From assembly GCA_036268775.1 (NCBI GenBank), contig DATATM010000012.1, positions 310,001 through 374,000 of the forward strand: a stretch of DNA of 64,000 nt, written 5' to 3'. The DNA is from DASZIT01 sp036268775. Lineage in GTDB: Bacteria > Actinomycetota > Acidimicrobiia > Acidimicrobiales > RAAP-2. Shown in pieces: positions 51,407 through 60,614 of this stretch; position 1 is the first letter of the stretch; each line of letters begins with the position of its first letter. Below the pieces are notes generated by a model. That model searched no databases. It was not told the DNA's origin and worked only from the letters and a program-made list of their open reading frames with translations. Both the position numbers and the translations under genes were made by a program.

Positions 51407-52620
51407 AAGTCGACCCGGCGTCGGCCGGAATGGACGAGGATCGCCTGGAGCGGATCACCGAACATTTCAGCGAGCGCTACGTGTCCACCGGCAAACTCCC
51501 CGGGTGCCAGGTCACGGTGGCCCGGGGTCAGACGGTCGGGTACTTCCGGTCCTTCGGCACCATGGACCGCGAGCGGAAGAAGCCGGTCGAAGAGGACACC
51601 ATCTGGCGCATCTACTCGATGACCAAACCGATCACCTCGATTGCCCTCATGCAGCTCTATGAGCGGGGGGCGTTCCAGCTCAGTGACCCGGTCCATCGTT
51701 TCATCCCGCAATGGCGGGACCTGTCGGTCCAAGAAGTCGCCGAGGATGGGTCGATGCGGATGGTCCCCACCAGCCGACCGATGTCGATGCGCGATGCGCT
51801 CATGCACATGACCGGCCTCCCGGGGGCGGTGGTCTCCGACCATCCGGTGGACGACCGGTTCGCCGCCGCCCTCCAGGATGCCCGCTCGGGAATGACCCTG
51901 GAGGGGGTGTGCACCCTCCTGGCCGACTTCCCCCTCAAATTCCACCCGGGCACCCACTGGAACTACGGACTGTCCACTGACGTCTGCGGTCGGCTGGTCG
52001 AAGTGATCTCCGGGCAGCGGTTCGACGAATACCTCCGCGACGAGATCTTCGAGCCCCTGGGCATGGTCGACACCGGGTTCTCGGTGCCGGACCGGTCGGC
52101 GGGCCGCTTCTGCGCCTCCTATTTCTACCAGTCGGGGGGGGAGCCCCGGCTGGTCGACGACCCCGAGACCAGCCCTTACCGGCGGCCCCGCTCCTACCTG
52201 TCGGGAGCCGGCGGCCTGGTGTCGACCTCGGGTGACTACCTCCGGTTCTGCCAGATGCTGGTCGGCAACGGGGAGCTCGACGGGCAGCGGATCATCGGGC
52301 GCAAGACCCTGGAACTGATGACCGTCAACCATCTTCCGGGGGGAGCCGACCTCGAGCAGTTCGTGACCGGGGGATTCGGGGAGTCCGGGTTCGAGGGGGT
52401 CGGCTTCGGTCTCGGCTTCGCCATCGGCCTGGGGCCGGCCGCCACCGGCACCGCCGGCTCCTACGGGGAGTTCTACTGGGGTGGGGCCGCCTCCACCGCC
52501 TTCTGGGTGGATCCGGTCGAAGAGGTGACGGTGGTGTTCATGGCCCAGCTGCTGCCGTCGACCACCTATCCGTTCCGGGCCCAGCTTCGAGCGCTGGTCT
52601 ACCAGGCGCTGTTGGACTGA
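51403..52620 (+). CDS. Serine hydrolase of the beta-lactamase/EstB family
   Basis: The 405-residue protein has the SxxK motif in IYSMTKPITSIALMQL (about residue 71) and the Tyr of YxN-like NYGLSTDVCGRLVEVI (about 188), with a C-terminal HLPGGADLEQFVTGG... and GGAASTAFWVDP. Family VIII esterases use this fold to hydrolyse short esters, sometimes lactams. There is no signal peptide, so it is cytoplasmic, which argues for an esterase rather than a wall enzyme. The GTG start overlaps the SDR stop by 4 bases. Its place suggests ester or lactone hydrolysis in the same catabolic route. Confidence 0.88.
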   Translation: MKVDPASAGMDEDRLERITEHFSERYVSTGKLPGCQVTVARGQTVGYFRSFGTMDRERKKPVEEDTIWRIYSMTKPITSIALMQLYERGAFQLSDPVHRFIPQWRDLSVQEVAEDGSMRMVPTSRPMSMRDALMHMTGLPGAVVSDHPVDDRFAAALQDARSGMTLEGVCTLLADFPLKFHPGTHWNYGLSTDVCGRLVEVISGQRFDEYLRDEIFEPLGMVDTGFSVPDRSAGRFCASYFYQSGGEPRLVDDPETSPYRRPRSYLSGAGGLVSTSGDYLRFCQMLVGNGELDGQRIIGRKTLELMTVNHLPGGADLEQFVTGGFGESGFEGVGFGLGFAIGLGPAATGTAGSYGEFYWGGAASTAFWVDPVEEVTVVFMAQLLPSTTYPFRAQLRALVYQALLD

Positions 52621-52645
52621 TCTGTCGTCATCTCGAGGGGGGCAC

Positions 52646-53770
52646 ATGGACAGCGAGGGTATGCCGGGGGTGGCGGAGGCTGACGCCAGCATCAAGCTGA
52701 TCAACGACAACGCCACCCGGATCTTCACCTGGGACTACGAGCGGGATCGCAGCCAGCTGGTCACGCTGTACAACAAGGCGATGAGCTCCCAGTGGAACAG
52801 CGTCACCGACCTCGACTGGGCGACCGAGGTGGACCCGGAGCGCCTGGTCCAGGAAATGGGGGAGGACGCGGTGCCGCCCCTGTTCCGGGTGGCGGCCTCC
52901 CTGCCCGGCTCGCCCATCGCCGCCTGGAAAGAGCCGGAGTTCACCCGGCTCGGGGTGGAACTGATGAAGGCGAGGCTCAGCCAGTTCATGCACGGCGAGC
53001 AGGGCGCCATGATGGTGGCGGCCAAGATCGTCGAGACGGTTCCCTGGATCGACGCCAAGTACTACGCCTCCACCCAGACCATGGACGAAGCCCGGCACAC
53101 CGAGGTGTTCGCCAAGTACCTCGATACCAAGCTGGGTGGGGCCTACCCGATGAGCCCGTTCCTGGAGGAGCAGATCACCGTGCTCATCGAGGACAGCCGG
53201 TGGGATATCGCCTACCTCGGTATGCAGATCGTCATCGAAAGCCTGGCGCTGGCCGCTTTCGGCGAGCTCCACCGGACCACCACCGAGCCATTGCTGAAGA
53301 AGCTGCTGCGCTACGTCATGTCCGATGAGGCCCGCCACGTCGCCTTCGGGGTGCTCACCCTCGGTGAGTTCTACCGCAGCCTGTCCTCGGCCGAACTGCG
53401 CGACCGGCAGGAGTTCCTGGTGGAGAACACCTTGCGCAACCGGGCCCGCTCCACCACCCCCGAGGTGTGGGAGCGGGTGGGGGTCTCGCTGAACGAGCTG
53501 ATGCCGGTCCTCCACCAAGCCATCCAGATGACCGGGGGTGGCATCTTCGCCAACTTCCAGCGGGCCTTCTTCGCCAAACTGGTTCCGAACGTCCGAAAGC
53601 TGGGCCTGCTCGAAGCCAACGACGGCTGGCTGCGCCAGCAGTGGGGAGAAGCCGGGCTCCTGGAGTTCGAGTTCGCCGCCGATACCGGTTCCGACTACGA
53701 GTCGTACGACGCGGTGGCCGCCGACCGAGCGGCCCAGGCACCCACCATCGGCACCGGCGCCCGACCCTGA
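52646..53770 (+). CDS. Ferritin-like diiron protein, possible oxygenase
   Basis: A 374-residue helical protein with an apparent carboxylate-bridged diiron site. Candidates are Glu in FMHGEQGAMM, the ExxH of TMDEARHTEVF, Glu in IVIESLALAAF, and the second ExxH in SDEARHVAFG, four helices in the order of ribonucleotide reductase R2-like and AurF-like oxidases. Lengths and spacing match neither exactly. Such proteins may hydroxylate or desaturate lipids. It lies 25 bases after the serine hydrolase gene and 25 before the acyl-CoA ligase gene, so it is in the same operon. The substrate cannot be told. Confidence 0.82.
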   Translation: MDSEGMPGVAEADASIKLINDNATRIFTWDYERDRSQLVTLYNKAMSSQWNSVTDLDWATEVDPERLVQEMGEDAVPPLFRVAASLPGSPIAAWKEPEFTRLGVELMKARLSQFMHGEQGAMMVAAKIVETVPWIDAKYYASTQTMDEARHTEVFAKYLDTKLGGAYPMSPFLEEQITVLIEDSRWDIAYLGMQIVIESLALAAFGELHRTTTEPLLKKLLRYVMSDEARHVAFGVLTLGEFYRSLSSAELRDRQEFLVENTLRNRARSTTPEVWERVGVSLNELMPVLHQAIQMTGGGIFANFQRAFFAKLVPNVRKLGLLEANDGWLRQQWGEAGLLEFEFAADTGSDYESYDAVAADRAAQAPTIGTGARP

Positions 53771-53795
53771 TGGCGGGATTGGGGGGGCGGGGTCT

Positions 53796-55382
53796 ATGAC
53801 CACCACACCGATCGAGGCCCAACGTCGCCAGGAGCTGGCGAACCAGGGAATGATCGTGGCGTATTGGGCCGACCGCCATGGGGATCGGGAGGCGATCATC
53901 TCGCCGGCCGGCAACCGGACCTTCACCGAGCTGAACCAGAACGCCAACCGGTTGGCCCGGGCCCTCCGGGACCGCGGCCTGGAGGCCGGGGATGCGGTGG
54001 CGCTGTTGTGCGACAACCGCCCCGAGTTCGCCGAATTGGTGTGCGCCTGCCAGCGGGCCGGGCTCCGCCTCACCACCGTCAACTGGCACCTCACCGTGAG
54101 CGAGGTGGCCTACATCGTCAAGGACTGTGAGGCCAAGGTCCTGTTTGCTGACGCCGTCCGCGGGGCGGTGGCGTCAGGGGCGGCGGCCCAATCCGACGCC
54201 GGTGTCAAGGTGGTGGCCATCGGCGGATCTTTTGCCGGGGCCGAGGGCTATGACGACCTGTTGGCGGGCGAGGACGGCACCAACCTCGAGGACCCGGTGC
54301 TCGGCACCAGCATGCTCTACACCTCGGGCACCACCGGTCGGCCCAAGGGGGTGGCCCGCCCGCCGACGCCGTCCTCGACCTTGGACGCCAATATCTACGG
54401 CTACCGGGAGGACGGGGTCGACCGGCATCTGTGCACCGGTCCGCTCTATCACGCCGCCCCATTGGCGTTTTCGCTGGCGGTGCCGCTGCACTTCGGGGTG
54501 GGCATCGTCCTGATGGAGCGATGGGACGCCGAGGACGCCCTCCATCTCATCGAGGACTTCAGCATCACCCACAGCCACATGGTCCCGACCATGTTCCATC
54601 GGCTGCTCTCCATCCCGGAGGAGAACCGGCAGCGCTACGACGTGTCCTCGCTGCGCTACATCCTCCACGGGGCCGCCCCCTGCCCGGTGGTCACCAAGCA
54701 GCGGTTGATCGCCTGGCTCGGGCCCATCGTCTCCGAGTACTACGCCGCCACGGAGGGCCTCGGGACCTTCGTGGACTCGGGCACCTGGCTGGCCCATCCC
54801 GGTACTGTCGGCAAGCCGTTCGTCGAGGGCATGGTAATGGTCGGCGACGAGCACGGCACCCCGCTGCCCACCGGCGAGACCGGGTTGGTGTTCCTGAAGG
54901 CGGTGGACGGTACCGCTTTTCAGTACTTCAACGACCCGAAAAAGACGGCGGACACCTACGTCGGCGACTACTTCACCTTGGGCGACGTCGGCCACTTCGA
55001 CGACGACGGCTATCTCTTCCTCACCGACCGCTCGGCCAACCTGATCATCTCCGGAGGGGTGAACATCTACCCGGCCGAAGTGGACGCCGTCCTGTTGGAG
55101 CACCCGGCGGTCGGCGATGTCGGCACTATCGGCGTCCCCGACCGGGAATGGGGCGAGGCGGTCAAAACGGTGGTGGAGCTCCAGCCGGGACTGGAGCCGA
55201 GCCCGGAGCTGGCCGCGGAGTTGATGGCCTTCTGCCGGGAGCGACTGGCCCACTTCAAGTGCCCCCGCACGGTCGAGTTCATCGACGAGCTCCCCCGGCA
55301 GGACAACGGCAAGCTGTACCGGGGGATCCTGCGGGACCGCTACGCCGGTGGCGCCGAGGTCACCGACCCGGCTTCCCGGTAG
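53796..55382 (+). CDS. AMP-forming acyl-CoA synthetase (ANL family)
   Basis: The 528-residue enzyme activates a carboxylic acid as acyl-AMP and then acyl-CoA. It shows the P-loop-like LYTSGTTGRPKGVAR (about 170-184), EYYAATEGLG (A5), FTLGDVGHFDDDGYLFLTDR with the Asp for ribose (A7/A8), and the C-terminal Lys in RQDNGKLYRG (A10). The N-terminal part begins YWADRHGDREAIISPAG. The ATG at 53796 is used; the longer frame is inside the upstream gene. As last plus-strand gene it converges on the thioesterase. It gives the entry step for the cluster. Confidence 0.94.
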   Translation: MTTTPIEAQRRQELANQGMIVAYWADRHGDREAIISPAGNRTFTELNQNANRLARALRDRGLEAGDAVALLCDNRPEFAELVCACQRAGLRLTTVNWHLTVSEVAYIVKDCEAKVLFADAVRGAVASGAAAQSDAGVKVVAIGGSFAGAEGYDDLLAGEDGTNLEDPVLGTSMLYTSGTTGRPKGVARPPTPSSTLDANIYGYREDGVDRHLCTGPLYHAAPLAFSLAVPLHFGVGIVLMERWDAEDALHLIEDFSITHSHMVPTMFHRLLSIPEENRQRYDVSSLRYILHGAAPCPVVTKQRLIAWLGPIVSEYYAATEGLGTFVDSGTWLAHPGTVGKPFVEGMVMVGDEHGTPLPTGETGLVFLKAVDGTAFQYFNDPKKTADTYVGDYFTLGDVGHFDDDGYLFLTDRSANLIISGGVNIYPAEVDAVLLEHPAVGDVGTIGVPDREWGEAVKTVVELQPGLEPSPELAAELMAFCRERLAHFKCPRTVEFIDELPRQDNGKLYRGILRDRYAGGAEVTDPASR

Positions 55383-55397
55383 CCGCCGGGACCCTCA

Positions 55398-55802
55398 TCA
55401 ACTGGTCAGCACCGCCTGGGTCTGGGTCACCCGGGCCAGCAGCCGGTCGTCGTCGTCCCGCACATCGGTCTCGACCACGATGGTGGTCCGGCCGACATGC
55501 AGGGGCCGGGCATGGGCGGTGGCCCGACCCTGGCGGAGGCCACGGGTGAACTGGGTCGCCGATGACACCGTGGTGGTGCCGGTCGACCCGTCGGGGAGGT
55601 TGACGAAGGCCACCAGCCCGCCGGCGGCGTCGGCCAGGCTCATGATCGCCCCGCCGTGGAGCATCCCTCCCGACGTGCACCGTTCCGGGGCCCAGTCCAG
55701 ATGGGCGACCACCTGCTCGGGGGTGACCGAAGTGACCTCGACCCCGATCAGATCGGCAAACGGCTGGGACCCGGCGAACTCATCGGCACGATCCTCGTTC
55801 AT
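55398..55802 (-). CDS. PaaI-like hotdog-fold thioesterase
   Basis: The 134-residue hotdog protein has IGVEVTSVTPEQVVAHLDWAP, TSGGMLHGGAIMSLADAAGG (about residues 45-64, the HGGA signature with catalytic Asp/Asn region) and TTVSSATQFTRGL, then GRTTIVVETDVRDDDDRLLARVTQTQ. Such enzymes hydrolyse aryl- or acyl-CoA and rescue CoA when acyl-CoA accumulates. GGAGG 8 bases before the ATG supports the start at 55802. It lies 53 bases downstream of the SDR gene on the same strand and opposite the acyl-CoA ligase. Confidence 0.92.
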   Translation of the reverse strand: MNEDRADEFAGSQPFADLIGVEVTSVTPEQVVAHLDWAPERCTSGGMLHGGAIMSLADAAGGLVAFVNLPDGSTGTTTVSSATQFTRGLRQGRATAHARPLHVGRTTIVVETDVRDDDDRLLARVTQTQAVLTS

Positions 55803-55855
55803 GGTGCAACCTCCTGCTCGGTCGGGCCGGGTCGCCGGCCCGCGGCCATGGTCAG

Positions 55856-56626
55856 TCAGCCGCCCACGGTGGCGATCCCGCCGTCGACCGGGATGATGGC
55901 CCCGGTGAGGTAGGAACCGGCCCTGGAGGCGAGGTAGATGGCGGTGCCGGCCATGTCGTCGGGCCTCCCGATCCGGCGGAGGGGGGCGGAGGCGGCGATC
56001 TGCTCGCCGAACGCCTCGAGGGTGGCGGCCATCATCTTCGACTCGAACGGCCCGGGGGCGATGGCATTGACGGTGATGGCGGGGGCCAGCCGCTTGGCCA
56101 GGTGGCGGGTGAGTTGGTGGACGGCCGCCTTCGACGCCGAGTACGAGTAGGTCTCCAGCACCGGGACATGGATGCCGTCGATCGACCCGATGTTGATCAC
56201 CCGGGACGGGGCTTCGGGGGTGCCGGCCGCCTGGAGGAGGGGGAGCAGGAACTTGGTGGTGTGGAAGACCCCCTTGACGTTGAGAGCCAGCACCCGGTCC
56301 CAGGCGGCGTCGTCGAATGTCTCCATCGGGGCCCCCCAGGTGGCCCCGGCATTGTTGACCAGGATGTCGAGTCGGTCTTCCCGCTCGGCCAGCCGCTCGG
56401 CCAACCCCCGGCAGCCTTCCTCGGTGGACAGGTCGGCGGGTAGGGAGATGCACTCGCCCCGGGCGGACAGTTCGGCGGCCACCGCGTCGCACACTTCCGC
56501 TTTCCGGGACGAGATGTAGACCTTGGCCCCGGCGTCGACGTAGCCCGAGGCGATCATCAGGCCGATCCCCCGGGATCCCCCGGTGACCAGGGCCACCTTT
56601 CCGGCAATGGTGAACAGCTCGGTCAT
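55856..56626 (-). CDS. Short-chain dehydrogenase/reductase (SDR)
   Basis: The 256-residue NAD(P) oxidoreductase has TGGSRGIGLMIASGYVDAG (about residues 15-33), an Arg/Ser pair after beta-2 (YISSRKAEVCD) that fits NADP+, VNNAGATWGA, the Ser in NIGSIDGI and YSASKAAVHQL, plus the usual end GAIIPVDGGIATVGG. This is close to FabG and gluconate dehydrogenase-type SDRs. It is first of a two-gene minus-strand unit with the thioesterase. Substrate unknown. Confidence 0.91.
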   Translation of the reverse strand: MTELFTIAGKVALVTGGSRGIGLMIASGYVDAGAKVYISSRKAEVCDAVAAELSARGECISLPADLSTEEGCRGLAERLAEREDRLDILVNNAGATWGAPMETFDDAAWDRVLALNVKGVFHTTKFLLPLLQAAGTPEAPSRVINIGSIDGIHVPVLETYSYSASKAAVHQLTRHLAKRLAPAITVNAIAPGPFESKMMAATLEAFGEQIAASAPLRRIGRPDDMAGTAIYLASRAGSYLTGAIIPVDGGIATVGG

Positions 56627-56687
56627 CGGTCTCCCCTTGTTCTCATGGGCGTGGGTGCAGGTCGAGGGTCAGCGTAGGGGAGCGGGC

Positions 56688-58019
56688 TCAGCCCGAGCCC
56701 ACCACCGACGTTTCCTTCAGTGGCGGCTGGCGGGTCCGGCCGTTCTCATCCAGGGGGTCGCTCACCGCCACGCCAGTGGTCACCGCCGGCCGTTTCCGGT
56801 GGCGGAGGGTGAGCATGACCGCGATACCGACCAGGAAGAGCAGGTTGGCGAAGAAGAAGGAGTTCCCGTAGAAGAGGTTGAGCCCGTGGAGGCTGAACTG
56901 GGTGCCGTTGTCCTGGGGAACCCACCAGATAGGGGCCTGCCAGAACAAAACGGCGGCGGCGATGGCCCAGAGCCGGCCGAACTTGGGGCGGTCGTGGCCG
57001 AGCCATAGCCAACCGATGACCGGCACCACCCAGACCATGTGGTGGTCCCAGGAGATGGGCGACACCAGCAGGCCGGTGACCGCGCCGACCAGCACCGCCA
57101 GCAGTCGGGACGAGGCACGATGGGCCCAGGCGGCCACCGCCACCCCGGAGACCCCGATCACCAGCACCACCACGTCCACCACCAACTTCGGCACCAGGGC
57201 ATGGTTGATGCGCACCACCGCGGCCTGGACGTTCTGATCGCTGATGTAATAGACGCCGACCCGGCTCGCCTTGAAGGCGTAGTGGGTCCAGAACGACCAG
57301 GACAGTCGGGGGACGATGGCGAACATCAGACCGGTGGCGACCACGAAGGTCACCACCACCGTCACTGCAGTGCGGGTGCGCCGGGCCAGCGCCAGGTAGG
57401 GGACGAAGATGAGCGGGGTGAGCTTGACCGCCGCCGACAGTCCGAGCAGCACGCCTTCGGGGAGGGCGCGCTTCAGGAACTGGCGGGAGATGGCCAGGTC
57501 GCTCATGATCAGGAAGGCCAGCAGGATGTTGATCTGGCCGAAGTTCATGGTCTGGAAGATCGGGTCGAGGTGGTAGGCGGGCCAGGACAGGGCCAGGGAC
57601 CACCACAACAGGCGGGACCAGGACATCGCCGGCCGGGCGGCACGGATCGAGACGCCGATCAGCCCCATCAGCAGGACGGAGTTGAAGACGGCCCACAGAT
57701 AGACCGCCGTCTTCAGCTTGATCCAGGTGAGCGGGAGAAAGGCCAACCCGGCGATGGGCGGGTAGAGGAAGGGGAGCCCGAAGAGCGACGAGCGGTTGGT
57801 GTACATGGTGCCGTCGAAGAGGTGTTTGGCCCCAACCAGGTAGACGTCCAGGTCGTTGTGGTTGTGGGTGGCCAGCTGCAACGCCTGGACCAGGAGATAT
57901 GCCGCCGACGCCAGCGCCGGGAACCACAGCAGCCAACGGAGACGCACGAGCGCAGAGGTTACTTGAGGCATCCAGGAGGGTTGGTCACGCCCCGGATCCG
58001 GTGCCGATGGCGCCCTCAT
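56688..58019 (-). CDS. GT87 (DUF2029) membrane glycosyltransferase
   Basis: The 443-residue protein has about 10-12 spans and the GT-C pattern of family GT87: NDLDVYLVGAKHLFDG near residue 55 (Asp catalytic loop), LYPPIAGLAFLPL, NFGQINILLAFLIMSDLA (NxGQxN) and SAAVKLTPLIFVPYLALAR, then SPISWDHHMVWVVPVIGW. Such enzymes use polyprenyl-phosphate-mannose to build envelope glycolipids such as PIMs or arabinomannan. It stands alone, between an SDR and a DapB-like gene. The sugar and acceptor are unknown. The ATG at 58019 is the longest; one at 57971 (MPQVTS) is also possible. Confidence 0.88.
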   Translation of the reverse strand: MRAPSAPDPGRDQPSWMPQVTSALVRLRWLLWFPALASAAYLLVQALQLATHNHNDLDVYLVGAKHLFDGTMYTNRSSLFGLPFLYPPIAGLAFLPLTWIKLKTAVYLWAVFNSVLLMGLIGVSIRAARPAMSWSRLLWWSLALSWPAYHLDPIFQTMNFGQINILLAFLIMSDLAISRQFLKRALPEGVLLGLSAAVKLTPLIFVPYLALARRTRTAVTVVVTFVVATGLMFAIVPRLSWSFWTHYAFKASRVGVYYISDQNVQAAVVRINHALVPKLVVDVVVLVIGVSGVAVAAWAHRASSRLLAVLVGAVTGLLVSPISWDHHMVWVVPVIGWLWLGHDRPKFGRLWAIAAAVLFWQAPIWWVPQDNGTQFSLHGLNLFYGNSFFFANLLFLVGIAVMLTLRHRKRPAVTTGVAVSDPLDENGRTRQPPLKETSVVGSG

Positions 58020-58092
58020 CCCGGATTTGCTGGTGGCGAGGTCGGGCGCGACCCCTTGACCTGGAGGTTCTCTCTTGGCCAGGTCCGGCGGC

Positions 58093-59160
58093 TCAGCCCC
58101 GGTTCCGGTGGAGCCGGAGGGAGGCCCGGCCTGCCACCAGTGGCAGGTCCAGGTAGCTGAGCAGGCCGGGAGGCGCGGCGCAGACGTAGGGGACGGCGTT
58201 GACGCAGTGGAGGGCGGTGGCCACGATTCCCGGGTTCCTCACCAACCCGGCCTCGACCGACTCGGGGTGCAGCTTCTTGAAGGTGGTCAAACAGCTGGGG
58301 TCCCCGGTGACTTCGACTTCGAAGCGCTCGCCCTCCGGACCGAAGGTCCAGGCCGGATCGAGGTCCACTTCCCCCATGAACCAGTTGACGGCCGCCGTCA
58401 CCACCGGCTCACCATCGACGGTGGCCTCCCAGGTGAACCGCTGGGCGGCCACCGTTCCCGGCTGGATGGGGCCGATCGGGGAGTCGATGGGGGCGGTGGC
58501 GACCGCCATCCGGTGGGTGGTGGAGAGCTCGGGGTCGAGATCGAAGCCCAGCTCGTCGGCCACCATGAAGAGAGACTGGCGGAATCCGGTGCCCAGCGCC
58601 TCGACCATGATGCTGGCCCGGGCTTCCTCCGGCGTCTTCCCGAACAGCATCCAGTCACGCACCACATCGGCGGCGCCGTAGGTGCGGATGTCGGAGAACT
58701 CCTCGGCCCGGACGTGGGTGATCGACCCGGACAGCGCCGAGATCATCAGCGGGAACCGCTCGGTGATGCCTCCCGGGTGGATACCGGTGCCGTGGAGGGT
58801 GACCCCGGCGTCGGTGGCGATCGCATCGAAGCGCTGGCGCTCCTCCGGCGGCGGGTAGAACCACCCGAGTGGGGTGACCAGGTTCTTGCCCGACTGGAGG
58901 ATGGCGGTCACCACGTTGGGGTCGGCCATGAACGGGCTGTAGACAACGCAGTCGGCATCGGTGGCCAACAGCGATTCCACATCGTGGGTGGCCGTCACCC
59001 CGATGGGTGGGCGACCCACCAGGATGCCGAGATCGACCCCCTCTTTTTCGGGGCTGTGGACCCAGGCTCCCGCCAGCTCCAGATCGGGATGGTCGATCAC
59101 GCCTTCGATGGCGGCGCGTCCGACGCCTCCGGTGGCCCACTGGATCACTCGGTAACTCAT
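58093..59160 (-). CDS. DapB-like NAD(P)-dependent dehydrogenase
   Basis: The 355-residue product has a Rossmann domain like dihydrodipicolinate reductase: YRVIQWATGGVGRAAIEGVIDHP (about 3-25), LAGAWVHSPEKEG and DCVVYSPFMADPNVV, then TLHGTGIHPGGITERFPLMIS. DapB itself is about 250 residues and has a K-rich active loop that is absent here, so this is not lysine synthesis. Related long proteins include 2,4-diaminopentanoate dehydrogenase and many mycobacterial homologues of unknown role. The ATG at 59160 is used; the SalK-like gene lies 79 bases upstream on the same strand. Confidence 0.82.
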   Translation of the reverse strand: MSYRVIQWATGGVGRAAIEGVIDHPDLELAGAWVHSPEKEGVDLGILVGRPPIGVTATHDVESLLATDADCVVYSPFMADPNVVTAILQSGKNLVTPLGWFYPPPEERQRFDAIATDAGVTLHGTGIHPGGITERFPLMISALSGSITHVRAEEFSDIRTYGAADVVRDWMLFGKTPEEARASIMVEALGTGFRQSLFMVADELGFDLDPELSTTHRMAVATAPIDSPIGPIQPGTVAAQRFTWEATVDGEPVVTAAVNWFMGEVDLDPAWTFGPEGERFEVEVTGDPSCLTTFKKLHPESVEAGLVRNPGIVATALHCVNAVPYVCAAPPGLLSYLDLPLVAGRASLRLHRNRG

Positions 59161-59239
59161 GGAGGCCGTCCTTCGCTGGCAGGGACTGGGGGATCGAGAC
59201 GTCGACGGTCGGCCGCTGACGCCGGAGCTCGGCCGCAGG

Positions 59240-59992
59240 TCAGGGGAGCGTGGCGCGGATGGCGGCAACCCCGGATTCGAAGGTGCCATACTGCTCGGGA
59301 TCGAGGGCCACGGCCAGGCAGTCGGCGCAGAGCCGATCGGTCATCTCCTCCGCCTCTTGGTGCTTGGGCCGATTGCCCTCATAGTCCGGGAACGGCTCGG
59401 ACCAGCCGAAGAACTTGGCCTGCCCCTCACCCTCGTTGGTGAGAATCGCTTGCAGCGGCGACAGACCGACGGCGGTGGTGGCGACCAGGTGAAGGCCGCC
59501 GCGCCACTCCCTCAGGATCTGCATCAACTGGGCCGCCCGCCCGGCCGGGTCGTCGGCTCTGGGGGCGGCGCGCCAGCCGGCGAAGAGGGGAATGGCGGAC
59601 TCTTCGAGCCCGTCGACGAGCGTCTCGGTGACCGTGACGATGTCATCCAGCCCCTTGATATCGGCCAGATTCTTCTGTCCCCAGAGGTCGTGGGCCTCGG
59701 ACATGCGCTGAGCAGCGGCGGAGGAGCCGGCGACGGCCACCCCCTCCTCGTAGAACATCTTGACGGCCCCGGGGTTGAACCAGCCCATGGCCGAACACAC
59801 CACATCGGACCCCACCTCGCCGAGCATGGCCCCTCGTCCGGCAAAGTAGAACGCGAACGGGTTGGCCCAACCCCATTCGCCCGCCCATCCGAACACATCG
59901 GGACTCAAATAGATCGAGGTGCCGATGTCATGGATCGGCTCCGAGGTGGCTTTCACCACTGCCAATGCGGCGTCACGGTCGGTGGTGCTCAT
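59240..59992 (-). CDS. SCO6745/SalK-family protein
   Basis: The 250-residue protein contains the segment NPFAFYFAGRGAMLGEVGSDVVCSAMGWFNPGAV (about residues 43-76), which matches the pattern of the actinobacterial SCO6745/SalK family (YF(A/S)xRxAxxG then a FYNFxP-like element). A later helical block holds LVDGLEESAIPLFAGWRAAPR and RGGLHLVATTAVGLSPLQAIL. SalK is found in salinomycin synthesis, and these proteins have no confirmed catalytic role, so function is unknown. No signal peptide. It may form a unit with the DapB-like gene. Confidence 0.78.
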   Translation of the reverse strand: MSTTDRDAALAVVKATSEPIHDIGTSIYLSPDVFGWAGEWGWANPFAFYFAGRGAMLGEVGSDVVCSAMGWFNPGAVKMFYEEGVAVAGSSAAAQRMSEAHDLWGQKNLADIKGLDDIVTVTETLVDGLEESAIPLFAGWRAAPRADDPAGRAAQLMQILREWRGGLHLVATTAVGLSPLQAILTNEGEGQAKFFGWSEPFPDYEGNRPKHQEAEEMTDRLCADCLAVALDPEQYGTFESGVAAIRATLP

Positions 59993-60003
59993 AGGGTGCC
60001 CCC

Positions 60004-60519
60004 TCAGGCTCGGGTTCCCCGCAGCAACACGCGCCGCATCCCGGGGATAGTTCCAATAACGGCTTCTACCAACTGGGCCAGATCGGTCACCACCGTATCG
60101 AGGTGACTGAAACGCTCGTCGAGGGTGCCCACCACCTTGCTCAACTCCGGTGAGAGGTCTTGGAGGGTGGCGGTGGCCTTCGGCAACTCGGTGGCCAGAT
60201 CAATCGCCACCCCGCTGAGGCCTTCGGTGAGCACCCGGAGAGAGGCGGCCGATTCGGAGAGAGCCGGCAAGGAGCCATCCAGGGTGCCGACCGCCAGTTC
60301 CAGGCCGGAGACCGCCTGGGAGATCCCCATCGCCGCCAGCTCGACCCCGTTGCCGACCCGGGTCAGCCCGGCCTCCATCTGTCCGAGCAAGCTCATGAGG
60401 CCCTCGATCCGATCGGCCAAGGTGTTGAGCGCGTCCAGGGCCCGGAGCACGGTGCCGGGAAGCCGGAGCAATGTTGCCGGCAACCTGGTGACGGATTCAA
60501 CCAGGGAGGGCGATTCCAC
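60004..60519 (-). CDS. Unknown coiled-coil/amphipathic helical protein
   Basis: Not recognised. The 171-residue product is almost wholly helical with regular hydrophobic heptads: TLADRIEGLMSLLGQMEAGLTRVGNGVELA, AVSGLELAVGTLDGSLPALSESAASLRVL and ELSKVVGTLDERFSHLDTVVTDLAQLVEAV. This resembles phasins or lipid-binding apolipoprotein-like helices. A basic end (GMRRVLLRGTRA) follows. The GTG at 60519 is chosen because the coil starts there; earlier residues in the frame look like random GC-rich translation. It is 11 bases upstream of the SalK-like gene, so probably one transcript. Confidence 0.7.
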   Translation of the reverse strand: MESPSLVESVTRLPATLLRLPGTVLRALDALNTLADRIEGLMSLLGQMEAGLTRVGNGVELAAMGISQAVSGLELAVGTLDGSLPALSESAASLRVLTEGLSGVAIDLATELPKATATLQDLSPELSKVVGTLDERFSHLDTVVTDLAQLVEAVIGTIPGMRRVLLRGTRA

Positions 60520-60614
60520 GCTGTGATCATGGGCCGGATGCCCCCCGCTGTCCAGCGCCTCCCGATCGGACCTGAGTCGGCTGGGGCGAGCGGAGGATGC
60601 CCTTGACGTGGTCC

